Positions 30,710 to 38,270 of a DNA stretch of 64,000 nt are shown piece after piece. The DNA is from SZUA-309 sp965215995 (GTDB lineage: Bacteria; Pseudomonadota; Gammaproteobacteria; Pseudomonadales; Azotimanducaceae), in the NCBI GenBank assembly GCA_965215995.1, contig OZ244128.1:2108001-2172000 (forward strand), given 5' to 3'. The stretch's first letter is position 1; every line of letters starts with the position of its first letter. Position numbers and translations under genes: made by a program. Under the pieces are notes generated by a model. The model had not been told where the DNA came from. It did no database searches and was given only the letters and a program-made list of their open reading frames with translations.

Positions 30710-31844
30710 TCAAACGGCGCTCCTCCATCATCTCGACGAACTGGTCGAACAGGTACTCGCAGTCCTGAGGACCCGGGCTCGCTTCCGGATGGCCCTGAAA
30801 GCCGAAGGCGGGCCGGTCTGTTCTGCGCACGCCCTGCAAAGTGCCGTCGAAAAGCGAGACGTGGGTCGTCTCGAGGCAGTTGGGCAGAGACGCCGCATCC
30901 ACGGCAAAACCGTGGTTCTGACTGGTGATGATCACCTGCTCTGAACGCAGGTCCTTGACCGGATGGTTCGCGCCATGATGACCGTGGGGCATCTTCACCG
31001 TAGCCGCACCACTGGCCAGTGCCAGCAGCTGATGGCCAAGGCAGATGCCGAAGATCGGTAGGTCTTTGTCGAGGAGCGTGCTGATGGCCTCGATGGCATA
31101 GGCGCAGGGTTCCGGATCGCCTGGACCGTTGGAGAGAAATATGCCGTCCGGCTTGCACGCCAGGGCCTCTTCCGCCGACGTCTGGGCCGGGACCACCGTG
31201 ATCCGGCAACCTCGGGCTGCCAACAGGCGGAGGATGTTGCGCTTCACGCCGAAGTCATAGGCCACCACATGAAAGCGTTCGTCCGCGCGCTGACCGTAAC
31301 CGGCGGCAAGATCCCAGACGGACTCTGTCCAGTCGGCGTTGTCCGCTCTGCTGACGACCCTGGCCAGATCCATCCCGGCGAGGCCCGGAAAGTTTCTGGC
31401 CGCGTCGATGGCCTCTGCCTCGGTTGCATCACCAGCGATGATGCAGCCGGCCAACGCCCCCTTCTCGCGGATGAGACGAGTCAGGCGACGGGTATCCACT
31501 TCGGCAATGGCGACCACGTTCTCCGAGGCGAGGTACTCGGGCAGCGTCATGGTCATGCGCCAGCTGCTGGCCAGGCGGGGCAGCTGCCGGATCACCAGGC
31601 CACTGGCCCAGACCTTGTCCGACTCAACGTCTTCCGGGTTGGCACCCGTGTTGCCGATCTGGGGATAGGTGAGGGTGACGATCTGCCGGGCGTAGGAGGG
31701 ATCAGTGAGAATCTCCTGATAGCCGGTCATGGCGGTGTTGAAAACCACCTCACCCACGGACTGACCCTCTATACCAATGGACGTCCCGCGGAACAGGCTG
31801 CCGTCCTCAAGGGCGAGTAACGCCGGTGTCAATTTCGTGCCCAA
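30702..31844 (-). CDS. carA: Carbamoyl-phosphate synthase small (glutaminase) subunit
   Basis: Glutamine amidotransferase subunit delivering ammonia to CarB. The 380-aa protein has the N-terminal domain (VGEVVFNTAMTGYQEILTDP) and the class I GATase domain with nucleophile Cys in FGICLGHQL and the His/Glu pair in GHPEASPGP. The frame opens with TTG (31844); a second TTG five codons on is an alternative, and no ATG is available. The ribosome site is weak. It is separated from dapB by an intrinsic terminator, so carAB should have its own promoter in 31845-31917, which I could not define. Confidence 0.97.
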
Positions 31845-31916
31845 AACCTCGTTGAAAACCTGTGCGGCACCCTGGGAACGCAGTCCTAACTATCTTCCCT
31901 GGAAAGAGGCCGCTCG

Positions 31917-31944
31917 TAAAAAAGCGGAAGCGAATGCTCCCGCT
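31917..31944 (-). terminator. Rho-independent terminator after dapB
   Basis: On the minus strand AGCGGGAGC, a four-base loop and GCTTCCGCT form a nine-pair stem (one G-U) followed by six Ts. It ends the grpE/dnaK-dnaJ-dapB transcripts 18 nt past the dapB stop and insulates carA. Confidence 0.85.
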
Positions 31945-31961
31945 GATTTGGGTCGCGTAGT

Positions 31962-32777
31962 CTACCGGAGAGCTTCGGTGAAGCCTAGTACATCCTGCAT
32001 GTCGAAGAGGCCGTTCGGCTTGTCTTCCAGGTACCTGGCCGCCCGCAGCGCACCCTGGGCAAAGTTGGCTCGGCTCTGAGCGCGGTGCGTGATTTCGATC
32101 CGCTCCCCGGTGCCCGCGTAGAGCACCGTGTGATCACCGACGATGTCACCGCCACGGACCGTGGCAAAGCCGATGGTGCTTCGTTGCCGCTCGCCGGTGG
32201 TGCCTTCGCGGCCGTAGATCGCGTCCTTGGCAAGATCCCGGCCCAGGCTGTCGGCCAGGATCTCGCCCATGCGAACGGCCGTGCCTGAAGGCGCGTCGAT
32301 CTTGTGCCGGTGGTGAGCCTCGATCACCTCCACGTCCACCTCGTCGCCGAGCACGGACGCAGCAATCTCGATCAGCTTGAAGACCACGTTCACACCAACA
32401 CTCATGTTCGGCGCTTTGAGAATGGCAATCTTCTCGCTGGCAGCATCGATGGCCGCCTGACCCTCCGCGTCGAATCCAGTGGTGCCGATTACCAGCTTCT
32501 TACCGGCGCCCACCAGCACCGGCAGTAGTGACAGAGTGGCTTGCGGCACGGAAAAGTCGATGAGCAGATCGAAGCGGTCGGTTGCCGTCGTCACATCTGC
32601 CTGCACGGGAACGCCAATGGCGCCCAAGCCGACCAACTCGCCGGCATCCACGCCAAGCAGGCTGCTGTCGGCTCGTTCGAAGGCGGCGCCAAGGGTCAGA
32701 TCTTCGGCACCGTGGATCATCTCGATCAGCGTCCTGCCCATCCGACCGCCGGCTCCGGTGATGGCTAAGCACAACAT
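31962..32777 (-). CDS. dapB: 4-hydroxy-tetrahydrodipicolinate reductase
   Basis: NAD(P)H-dependent step of lysine and diaminopimelate synthesis. The 271-aa protein has the Rossmann motif ITGAGGRMGRTLIE, the catalytic EAHHRHKIDAPSGTA (about 155-170) with the conserved His-His and Lys, and the late GVNVVFKLIE element. Its ATG overlaps the dnaJ stop by one base (TGATG), so the two are translationally coupled, a dnaJ-dapB link known in Pseudomonas. Confidence 0.97.
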   Translation of the reverse strand: MLCLAITGAGGRMGRTLIEMIHGAEDLTLGAAFERADSSLLGVDAGELVGLGAIGVPVQADVTTATDRFDLLIDFSVPQATLSLLPVLVGAGKKLVIGTTGFDAEGQAAIDAASEKIAILKAPNMSVGVNVVFKLIEIAASVLGDEVDVEVIEAHHRHKIDAPSGTAVRMGEILADSLGRDLAKDAIYGREGTTGERQRSTIGFATVRGGDIVGDHTVLYAGTGERIEITHRAQSRANFAQGALRAARYLEDKPNGLFDMQDVLGFTEALR

Positions 32778-33913
32778 CAGGAGGTCAGGCCGTCGAAGAA
32801 GTCCTTCACACCCTGGAACCAGGAGGTTTCCCGGGGCGAGTGCTTGGCACCCCCTTCACCCAGAGAGCTCTTGAACTCACGCAGCAGTTTCTTCTGGGCG
32901 TCATTGAGTTTGACGGGGGTTTCCACATTGATCTTGCAGAGCAGATCGCCAACACCGCCACCGCGCACCGGCGTCACGCCTTTACCGCGCAGCCGGAAAA
33001 TCTTGCCGGTCTGGGTCTCGGCGGGCACTTTGAGCTTGACGCGGCCGTCCAGGGTCGGCACTTCCAGCTCGCCGCCCAGAGCCGCGTCCACGAAAGAGAT
33101 GGGCATCTCGCAGAACAGGTTTCTGCCGTCCCGGGTGAAGATCGGGTGCTCGCGCACCTCCACCTGCACATACAGGTCGCCGGGCGGGCCACCGTTGAAA
33201 CCGGCTTCGCCTTCGCCTGAAAGTCGAATCCGATCGCCGGTGTCCACGCCGGGTGGAATCCGTACCGAGAGCTTTTTCCGCTTTTCCTGACGACCGCTGC
33301 CACCGCAGGTCGTGCAGGGATCACTGATCACCTGACCAGCGCCACGACAGCGAGGGCAGGTCTGCTGCAGGGAGAAGAAACCCTGGGCGACCCGGATCTG
33401 ACCGGCACCACCACAATCCGGGCAGGTGCTGGCGGATGTGCCGGGCTTGGCACCGGAGCCGTCGCAGATTTCGCAGGCAGCAAGCACCGGCACATCGATC
33501 TCGACGTTGTCGCCGCTGACCGCCTGCTCGAGCGAAAGCTCCAGTCCGTAGCGAAGATCGGCGCCGCGTTGCACCGAGCTGCGTCCGCCTCGTCCACCGC
33601 CGGCGCCGAAAATGTCGCCGAACACGTCGCTGAAGATGTCTGAGAAGCTGCCCCCGGCGAAGCCGTCGCCCATGCCGCCCATCTGCGGATCCACACCCAC
33701 ATGGCCGAACTGATCGTAAGCCTGCCGCTTCTCTGCGTCGGTGAGAATCTCGTAGGCTTCAGTGGCTTCCTTGAACCGCTCTTCAGCGGCGGCATCGTCG
33801 GGATTGCGGTCCGGGTGGTTTTTCATGGCGAGACGGCGATACGCCTTTTTGATCTCAGCCTCACCCGCATCCCGGTTGACGCCCAGAACTTCGTAGTAGT
33901 CTCGTTTCGCCAT
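32777..33913 (-). CDS. dnaJ: Chaperone DnaJ
   Basis: Hsp40 co-chaperone stimulating DnaK ATPase. The 378 aa contain a J domain with HPD (NHPDRNPDD, about 33), a Gly/Phe-rich stretch, and four zinc-binding repeats, CEICDGSG, CPDCGGAG, CPRCRGAG and CTTCGGSG (about 143-215). Two C-terminal substrate-binding domains follow. It lies 177 nt after dnaK, the gap holding a large palindrome. Confidence 0.98.
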   Translation of the reverse strand: MAKRDYYEVLGVNRDAGEAEIKKAYRRLAMKNHPDRNPDDAAAEERFKEATEAYEILTDAEKRQAYDQFGHVGVDPQMGGMGDGFAGGSFSDIFSDVFGDIFGAGGGRGGRSSVQRGADLRYGLELSLEQAVSGDNVEIDVPVLAACEICDGSGAKPGTSASTCPDCGGAGQIRVAQGFFSLQQTCPRCRGAGQVISDPCTTCGGSGRQEKRKKLSVRIPPGVDTGDRIRLSGEGEAGFNGGPPGDLYVQVEVREHPIFTRDGRNLFCEMPISFVDAALGGELEVPTLDGRVKLKVPAETQTGKIFRLRGKGVTPVRGGGVGDLLCKINVETPVKLNDAQKKLLREFKSSLGEGGAKHSPRETSWFQGVKDFFDGLTS

Positions 33914-33980
33914 CAGTTGTCGACTCTTCGTCTGCTGCCCGGAAATTCGGGCGCCCTTTATACCGCTTTTTTAAGGCAAC

Positions 33981-34002
33981 AGGGGGGTACTAGTACCCCC
34001 CT
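33981..34002. promoter_or_regulatory. Perfect 22-nt palindrome between dnaK and dnaJ
   Basis: The sequence reads the same on both strands: A, six Gs, TACTAGTA, six Cs, T. As RNA it would form a stem of nine or more pairs with a tiny loop. On the minus strand it is followed by CTGTTGCC and then TTAAAAAAG rather than Ts, so it is not a standard terminator. A hairpin in the dnaK-dnaJ gap could protect the dnaK message end or slow transcription into dnaJ. A restriction-like SpeI core (ACTAGT) lies at its centre. Confidence 0.6.
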
Positions 34003-34063
34003 TTGTCGCCACGCGTTTCCGCCACGTGGATCGCTGACCGCCGCACCGGCGGGCCGATTCAGT

Positions 34064-34103
34064 AAGAAGATCAGTCCTTCTTCAAGAAGATCAGTCCTTC
34101 TTC
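34064..34103. repeat. Perfect 20-nt tandem duplication spanning the dnaK stop
   Basis: AAGAAGATCAGTCCTTCTTC occurs twice in direct succession (34064-34083, 34084-34103). The dnaK stop (34093-34091) lies in the second copy, so a second out-of-use stop follows downstream. Each copy can also fold (AAGAAG with CTTCTT). Probably replication slippage. Confidence 0.9.
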
Positions 34104-36052
34104 TCGTCGTCTTTCACCTCTTCAAACTCCGCATCCACGGCATCCGCATCCGCGCCGGATCCAGAGGCGCCGTCTGCCGCACCCGGTCCGGCGCCATCAG
34201 CGCCAGGCGCTCCATCCATGCCGGCCGCGGCCGCCTCCTCGGCATACATCTTCTGGGCAAGGCTGGCCGATGCTTCGGAAAGCGTCTGCATCTTCGCCTC
34301 GATGTCCGCCTTGTCTTCGCCTTTCAGTGCTTCTTCCAGTGCGCTGGCTGCACTTTCGATGGCGGTCTTCTCTTCTTCAGTGGCTTTGTCGCCGGCATCA
34401 GCAACCGCCTTGCGGGCTGCATGGACCAGACCATCTGCCTGGTTACGCAAGTTCACCATCTGTTCGAACTTGGCATCCTCTTCGGAGTGGGCCTCGGCAT
34501 CTCGCACCATCTGATCGATCTCCTCCTCGGAGAGGCCGGAAGAGGCCTTGATCACGATGGATTGCTCTTTGCCCGTAGCTTTGTCCTTGGCGGATACGTT
34601 CAGAATGCCGTTCGCGTCGATGTCGAAGGCGACCTCGATCTGCGGCATGCCACGAGGTGCCGGCGGGATGTCCGCCAGGTCGAAACGTCCCAGTGACTTG
34701 TTCTGAGCCGCCTGCTTACGCTCACCCTGGAGCACGTGAATGGTCACCGCCGTCTGATTGTCGTCCGCGGTGGAGAACACCTGGGTCTTCTTGGTCGGGA
34801 TGGTCGTGTTCTTCTCGATCAGCACGCTCATCACCTGCCCCAGGGTCTCGATTCCGAGGGACAGAGGCGTGACGTCGAGCAGGAGCACGTCTTTCACATC
34901 GCCGGAGAGCACGGCTGCCTGGATGGCGGCGCCCACGGCGACGGCCTCGTCCGGATTTACGTCTTTACGGGCTTCCTTGCCGAAGAACTCTTTGACCTTG
35001 CCCTGCACCAGCGGCATCCGGGTCTGACCACCAACCAGGATCACATCGTCGATATCGGAGGCAGACAGCCCGGCGTCTTCCAATGCGGTCCGGCACGGGC
35101 CGATGGTCCGATCGACCAGCTCTTCCACCAGCGACTCGAGCTTGGCCCGGGTCAGTTTCAGCACCAGGTGCTTCGGGCCGGACTGATCCGCCGTGATGTA
35201 CGGCAGATTGACCTCGGTCTGCTGGCTGTTGGAGAGCTCGATCTTTGCCTTCTCGGCCGCTTCCTTCAGACGCTGCAGCGCGAGCGGATCGTTGTGCAGA
35301 TCCACACCGTTGTCTTTCTTGAACTCGTCGGCCAGATAGTCGATCACCCGGAGGTCGAAGTCCTCACCACCGAGGAAGGTGTCACCGTTGGTGGAGAGCA
35401 CTTCGAACTGGTGCTCACCATCGATCTCGGCGATCTCGATGATGGAAACGTCGAAGGTTCCGCCACCGAGATCGTAGACCACGATCTTGTGATCACCCCG
35501 CTGCTTGTCCATGCCGTAAGCCAGAGCGGCCGCCGTCGGCTCATTGATGATTCGCTTCACGTCCAGACCGGCGATGCGGCCGGCGTCTTTGGTTGCCTGA
35601 CGCTGGGAATCGTCGAAGTAGGCAGGCACCGTGATCACGGCTTCCGTGACCTCCTCACCAAGGTACTCTTCCGCCGTCTTCTTCATCTTCTTGAGGGTTT
35701 CCGCGGAAATCTGCGGCGGCGCCAGCTGCTCACCTTTAACCTCGATCCAGGCATCGCCGTTGGCGGCTTCGACGATCTTGTAAGGCACCATCTTGATGTC
35801 TTTCTGCACCACGTCGGATGCGAACTTGCGGCCGATGAGGCGCTTCACGGCGAACAGCGTGTTATCTGGATTGGTCACCGCCTGGCGCTTGGCACTCTGG
35901 CCAACCAGGATCTCGCCGTCATCCGTGTAGGCGATGATCGAAGGCGTCGTGCGATCGCCCTCGGAGTTTTCTATGACCTTGGCGTCTTTGCCTTCCAGCA
36001 CGGCCACGCAGGAATTGGTGGTGCCGAGGTCGATGCCGATGACTTTACCCAT
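34091..36052 (-). CDS. dnaK: Molecular chaperone DnaK (Hsp70)
   Basis: ATP-driven chaperone working with DnaJ and GrpE. The 653-aa protein starts MGKVIGIDLGTTNSCVAVLEG, has phosphate loops YDLGGGTFDVSI and VGGQTRMP, the interdomain linker DVLLLDVTPLSLGIET (about 385-400), the substrate-binding domain, an alpha-helical lid and a flexible Gly/Ala/Asp-rich tail ending EEVKDDEKKD, close to the usual EEVKD. It is preceded by a sigma-32-type promoter and followed by a duplicated stop region. Confidence 0.98.
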   Translation of the reverse strand: MGKVIGIDLGTTNSCVAVLEGKDAKVIENSEGDRTTPSIIAYTDDGEILVGQSAKRQAVTNPDNTLFAVKRLIGRKFASDVVQKDIKMVPYKIVEAANGDAWIEVKGEQLAPPQISAETLKKMKKTAEEYLGEEVTEAVITVPAYFDDSQRQATKDAGRIAGLDVKRIINEPTAAALAYGMDKQRGDHKIVVYDLGGGTFDVSIIEIAEIDGEHQFEVLSTNGDTFLGGEDFDLRVIDYLADEFKKDNGVDLHNDPLALQRLKEAAEKAKIELSNSQQTEVNLPYITADQSGPKHLVLKLTRAKLESLVEELVDRTIGPCRTALEDAGLSASDIDDVILVGGQTRMPLVQGKVKEFFGKEARKDVNPDEAVAVGAAIQAAVLSGDVKDVLLLDVTPLSLGIETLGQVMSVLIEKNTTIPTKKTQVFSTADDNQTAVTIHVLQGERKQAAQNKSLGRFDLADIPPAPRGMPQIEVAFDIDANGILNVSAKDKATGKEQSIVIKASSGLSEEEIDQMVRDAEAHSEEDAKFEQMVNLRNQADGLVHAARKAVADAGDKATEEEKTAIESAASALEEALKGEDKADIEAKMQTLSEASASLAQKMYAEEAAAAGMDGAPGADGAGPGAADGASGSGADADAVDAEFEEVKDDEKKD

Positions 36053-36128
36053 TGCTAGTCTCCAAAATGTCCTTTCTGTGCTGCCCGGATCGGTCGTCGA
36101 CGGGCTGCGTCAATCTGTCTCTGATGCC

Positions 36129-36158
36129 TATATTTGGGCGTCTGGCCGCGATTCAACT
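36129..36158 (-). promoter_or_regulatory. Sigma-32-type heat-shock promoter for dnaK
   Basis: On the minus strand GTTGAAT (36157-36151) is followed by 12 bases and CCCAAATA (36138-36131), close to the heat-shock consensus CTTGAA / CCCCATNT. Transcription would start about 36122, giving a leader of about 70 nt. It allows dnaK to be induced apart from grpE. Confidence 0.6.
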
Positions 36159-36209
36159 CCCTGACCGGGCTTTATTTGCCGGGGCAGGTGCCGTGTTTTC
36201 CATCCCCGC

Positions 36210-36848
36210 TCAGTCACCGGCCGGCGCCTTGCTCACCACCACCATTGCGGCGCGCACCAGCCGTCCGTTCAAGGTGTACCCGGCCTGCATGACGTCGAGG
36301 ACCGAATTGGGCTCCGCATCCGGGTTTTCGACCATCGCCATGGCCTCGTGCAGTTGCGGATCAAATGGCTCACCCAAGGGGTGAACCTGGCTGATGCCGG
36401 CCTTTTCCAGAACATCGATGAAGAGCTTCAGCGACAACGCGACGCCTTCGCCAATCGCTTGGGCATCCGCGGCCGCTTCACCGTCCTTGGCGGATTCCAC
36501 TGCCTTTTCCAGACTGTCGATCACCGGCAGCAGGTCTGAGGCGAATTTCTCCAGGGCAAACTTGTGGGCGTTTTCAACATCCCGAGCGGCGCGCCGGCGG
36601 ATGTTTTCCGCCTCAGCCTGGCTACGCAGCGCCTGGTCTTTCAGGAGCTCGACTTCGGCCTGAAGCGCCGCAAGCTGGGCGACCGGATCGTCTCCGGGTA
36701 CGTCTTCGGTTGAGCCTTCAGCACCTTCGGCCGGGGCTTCAGTACCGCTCGATGGATCTTCAGATTCGCCTAAGGCGGCCTGATTTCCGTCAACCTCCTG
36801 GTCGACCTGCTCTTTCAGGTCCTTGTTTCTTTCCTCCGGGTCTGCCAT
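36210..36848 (-). CDS. grpE: Nucleotide exchange factor GrpE
   Basis: Releases ADP from DnaK. The 212-aa protein has an acidic disordered start (about 1-55), a long coiled coil (VAQLAALQAEVELLKDQALR onward) and the C-terminal beta domain with VHPLGEPFDPQLHEAM and GYTLNGRLVRAAMVVVS, both hallmarks of the family. It is 157 nt upstream of dnaK and has its own heat-shock-like promoter. Confidence 0.97.
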   Translation of the reverse strand: MADPEERNKDLKEQVDQEVDGNQAALGESEDPSSGTEAPAEGAEGSTEDVPGDDPVAQLAALQAEVELLKDQALRSQAEAENIRRRAARDVENAHKFALEKFASDLLPVIDSLEKAVESAKDGEAAADAQAIGEGVALSLKLFIDVLEKAGISQVHPLGEPFDPQLHEAMAMVENPDAEPNSVLDVMQAGYTLNGRLVRAAMVVVSKAPAGD

Positions 36849-36898
36849 CCGCCCTCGTTCTCCGCTTCAAGACTGTTAAAAGTGGTCAAGCTCCCGGA

Positions 36899-36926
36899 AC
36901 CTGGGGGCGACAGGACGAAATTCAAG
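36899..36926 (-). promoter_or_regulatory. Sigma-32-type heat-shock promoter for grpE
   Basis: CTTGAA (36926-36921, minus strand), 14 bases, then CCCCAGGT (36906-36899) fits the heat-shock consensus with one mismatch in the core of the -10. It lies about 50 nt before the grpE ATG. Confidence 0.55.
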
Positions 36927-36997
36927 GGCTTTGGGCAATTTCAGGGGGCGGGTTCGAGCCGAGGAGAGTGGTGTCGGCCGACTGCCGAGGTGCCGGC

Positions 36998-38041
36998 TCA
37001 GGCCTGATTGATCGCCGCGCCAAGCAGCCTGGCGGTCACGTCCACCACCGGGATCACTTCCTGATAAGCCATCCGGGTCGGACCCACCACGCCCAGCACA
37101 CCGGCCACCTGTCCCTGCACCTCGTAAGGCGCAGTGACCACCGACACTTCCTCGAAGAGTTCGTAGCCCGACTCTTCGCCGATGAACAGCTGGATACCGT
37201 GCGTCTCCAGGCAGCGATCGAGCAGATGCAGGATGTTGCCTTTGTGCGAGAACGCATCAAACAGGGTGCGGACGGTGTCCGTGTCGGCACTCATATCAAG
37301 CAGCCGGTTCTCACCTGAGATCACCACCTGGGGCGAGTCATCCGCATTCCCTTCCGGCTCGACGAAGACCTGGGAAGCCACGTCCAGTGTGGTCTGCATG
37401 AGCTTGTCCATCCGGTCCTTGTCGGCCTGCATGCTGGCAAGGAGCGCTTCGCGAATTCTCATCAGCGAGCTGCCACCGAACTCCCTGTTGATGAGATTTG
37501 CCGCCTGGGTCAGCTCCACCTCGGAGTACTCGCGGCCCGTATGTATCACCCGGTTCTCCACTTCCCGGTCATTGAGCACCAGAATCACCAGCACCCGGTC
37601 GCCCGACAGCGGCAGGAACTCCACCTGCCGCAGCGCCACGTGATCCCGCCGCGGCAGAGTGATCACACAAGTCATCTGAGTGAGGTGAGATAGCAGGCTC
37701 GATGCGGAGTTCACCAACTCCTGTGGTGACAGGTCCGGGTTGAGCTCCTGCTCGAGCTGCTCGAGCTGCCTGGACTCCAACGGATCCAGCGACAGAAGCG
37801 TATCCACGAAGAAACGAAGTCCGCGGTTGGTCGGTATTTTCCCGGCAGACGTGTGCGGCGATTGAACGAGCCCCTGTGCCTCGAGATCCGCCATGATGTT
37901 GCGTACCGTCGCTGAACTGACCCCGACGCTGGGCAGCGACGCCAGGCGCTTGGACGCCACCGGCACACCCTGAGAGAGGTACTCCTCTACCAGCATCTTA
38001 AACAGCGACTGAGCGCGGGGATCGACCGGGTCTTCCACCAA
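36998..38041 (-). CDS. hrcA: Heat-inducible transcription repressor HrcA
   Basis: Represses heat-shock genes by binding CIRCE operators. The 347-aa protein has an N-terminal winged helix (SKRLASLPSVGVSSATVRNIMADLE, split here by helix turn; about 25-50), then the HrcA GAF-like domain with FVDTLLSLDPLE, and the C-terminal AGVLGVVGPTRMAYQEVIPVVD. The start is TTG (38041) or the next GTG; no ATG is available. No CIRCE sequence (TTAGCACTC-N9-GAGTGCTAA) is visible before hrcA, grpE or dnaK, so its target is probably elsewhere, for instance groESL. Confidence 0.95.
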   Translation of the reverse strand: MVEDPVDPRAQSLFKMLVEEYLSQGVPVASKRLASLPSVGVSSATVRNIMADLEAQGLVQSPHTSAGKIPTNRGLRFFVDTLLSLDPLESRQLEQLEQELNPDLSPQELVNSASSLLSHLTQMTCVITLPRRDHVALRQVEFLPLSGDRVLVILVLNDREVENRVIHTGREYSEVELTQAANLINREFGGSSLMRIREALLASMQADKDRMDKLMQTTLDVASQVFVEPEGNADDSPQVVISGENRLLDMSADTDTVRTLFDAFSHKGNILHLLDRCLETHGIQLFIGEESGYELFEEVSVVTAPYEVQGQVAGVLGVVGPTRMAYQEVIPVVDVTARLLGAAINQA

Positions 38042-38117
38042 CTCTTTCTACTCCGACCTCTTGCTATCCGACTTGATCAGGAACCGTTGCCCATCTTGCG
38101 GACATTGGACTACGGCG

Positions 38118-38190
38118 CTGGCTGTAACTCCAGGTTATCTTTCCTGGCTACAGCCCTTCCTGGCTAAAGCCTTTTCTTGGGCTAAAGCCC
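38118..38190. repeat. Cluster of short palindromes between hrcA and recN
   Basis: GGCTACAGCC (38146-38155), GGCTAAAGCC (38162-38171) and GGGCTAAAGCCC (38179-38190) share arms GGCT/AGCC around two bases and are 16-18 nt apart. GGCTGTA (38120-38126) also pairs with TACAGCC (38149-38155). The spacing suggests an array of protein sites or a foldable leader in this divergent promoter region. No matching LexA box is present. Confidence 0.5.
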
Positions 38191-38270
38191 TTAACTGGAC
38201 TATGTCTCAGCATGAGGCTTCCATTAACCTTTACTCGAACAATTAATAGCCTTTGTCTAGAGCCTTCGCA

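Noticed and set aside
38118..38156. LexA (SOS) box upstream of recN
   Set aside because: CTGT and ACAG are present but about 25 nt apart instead of eight; no CTGTN8ACAG found.
36849..38270. CIRCE operator near hrcA or grpE
   Set aside because: No TTAGCACTC-N9-GAGTGCTAA repeat is visible in either gap.
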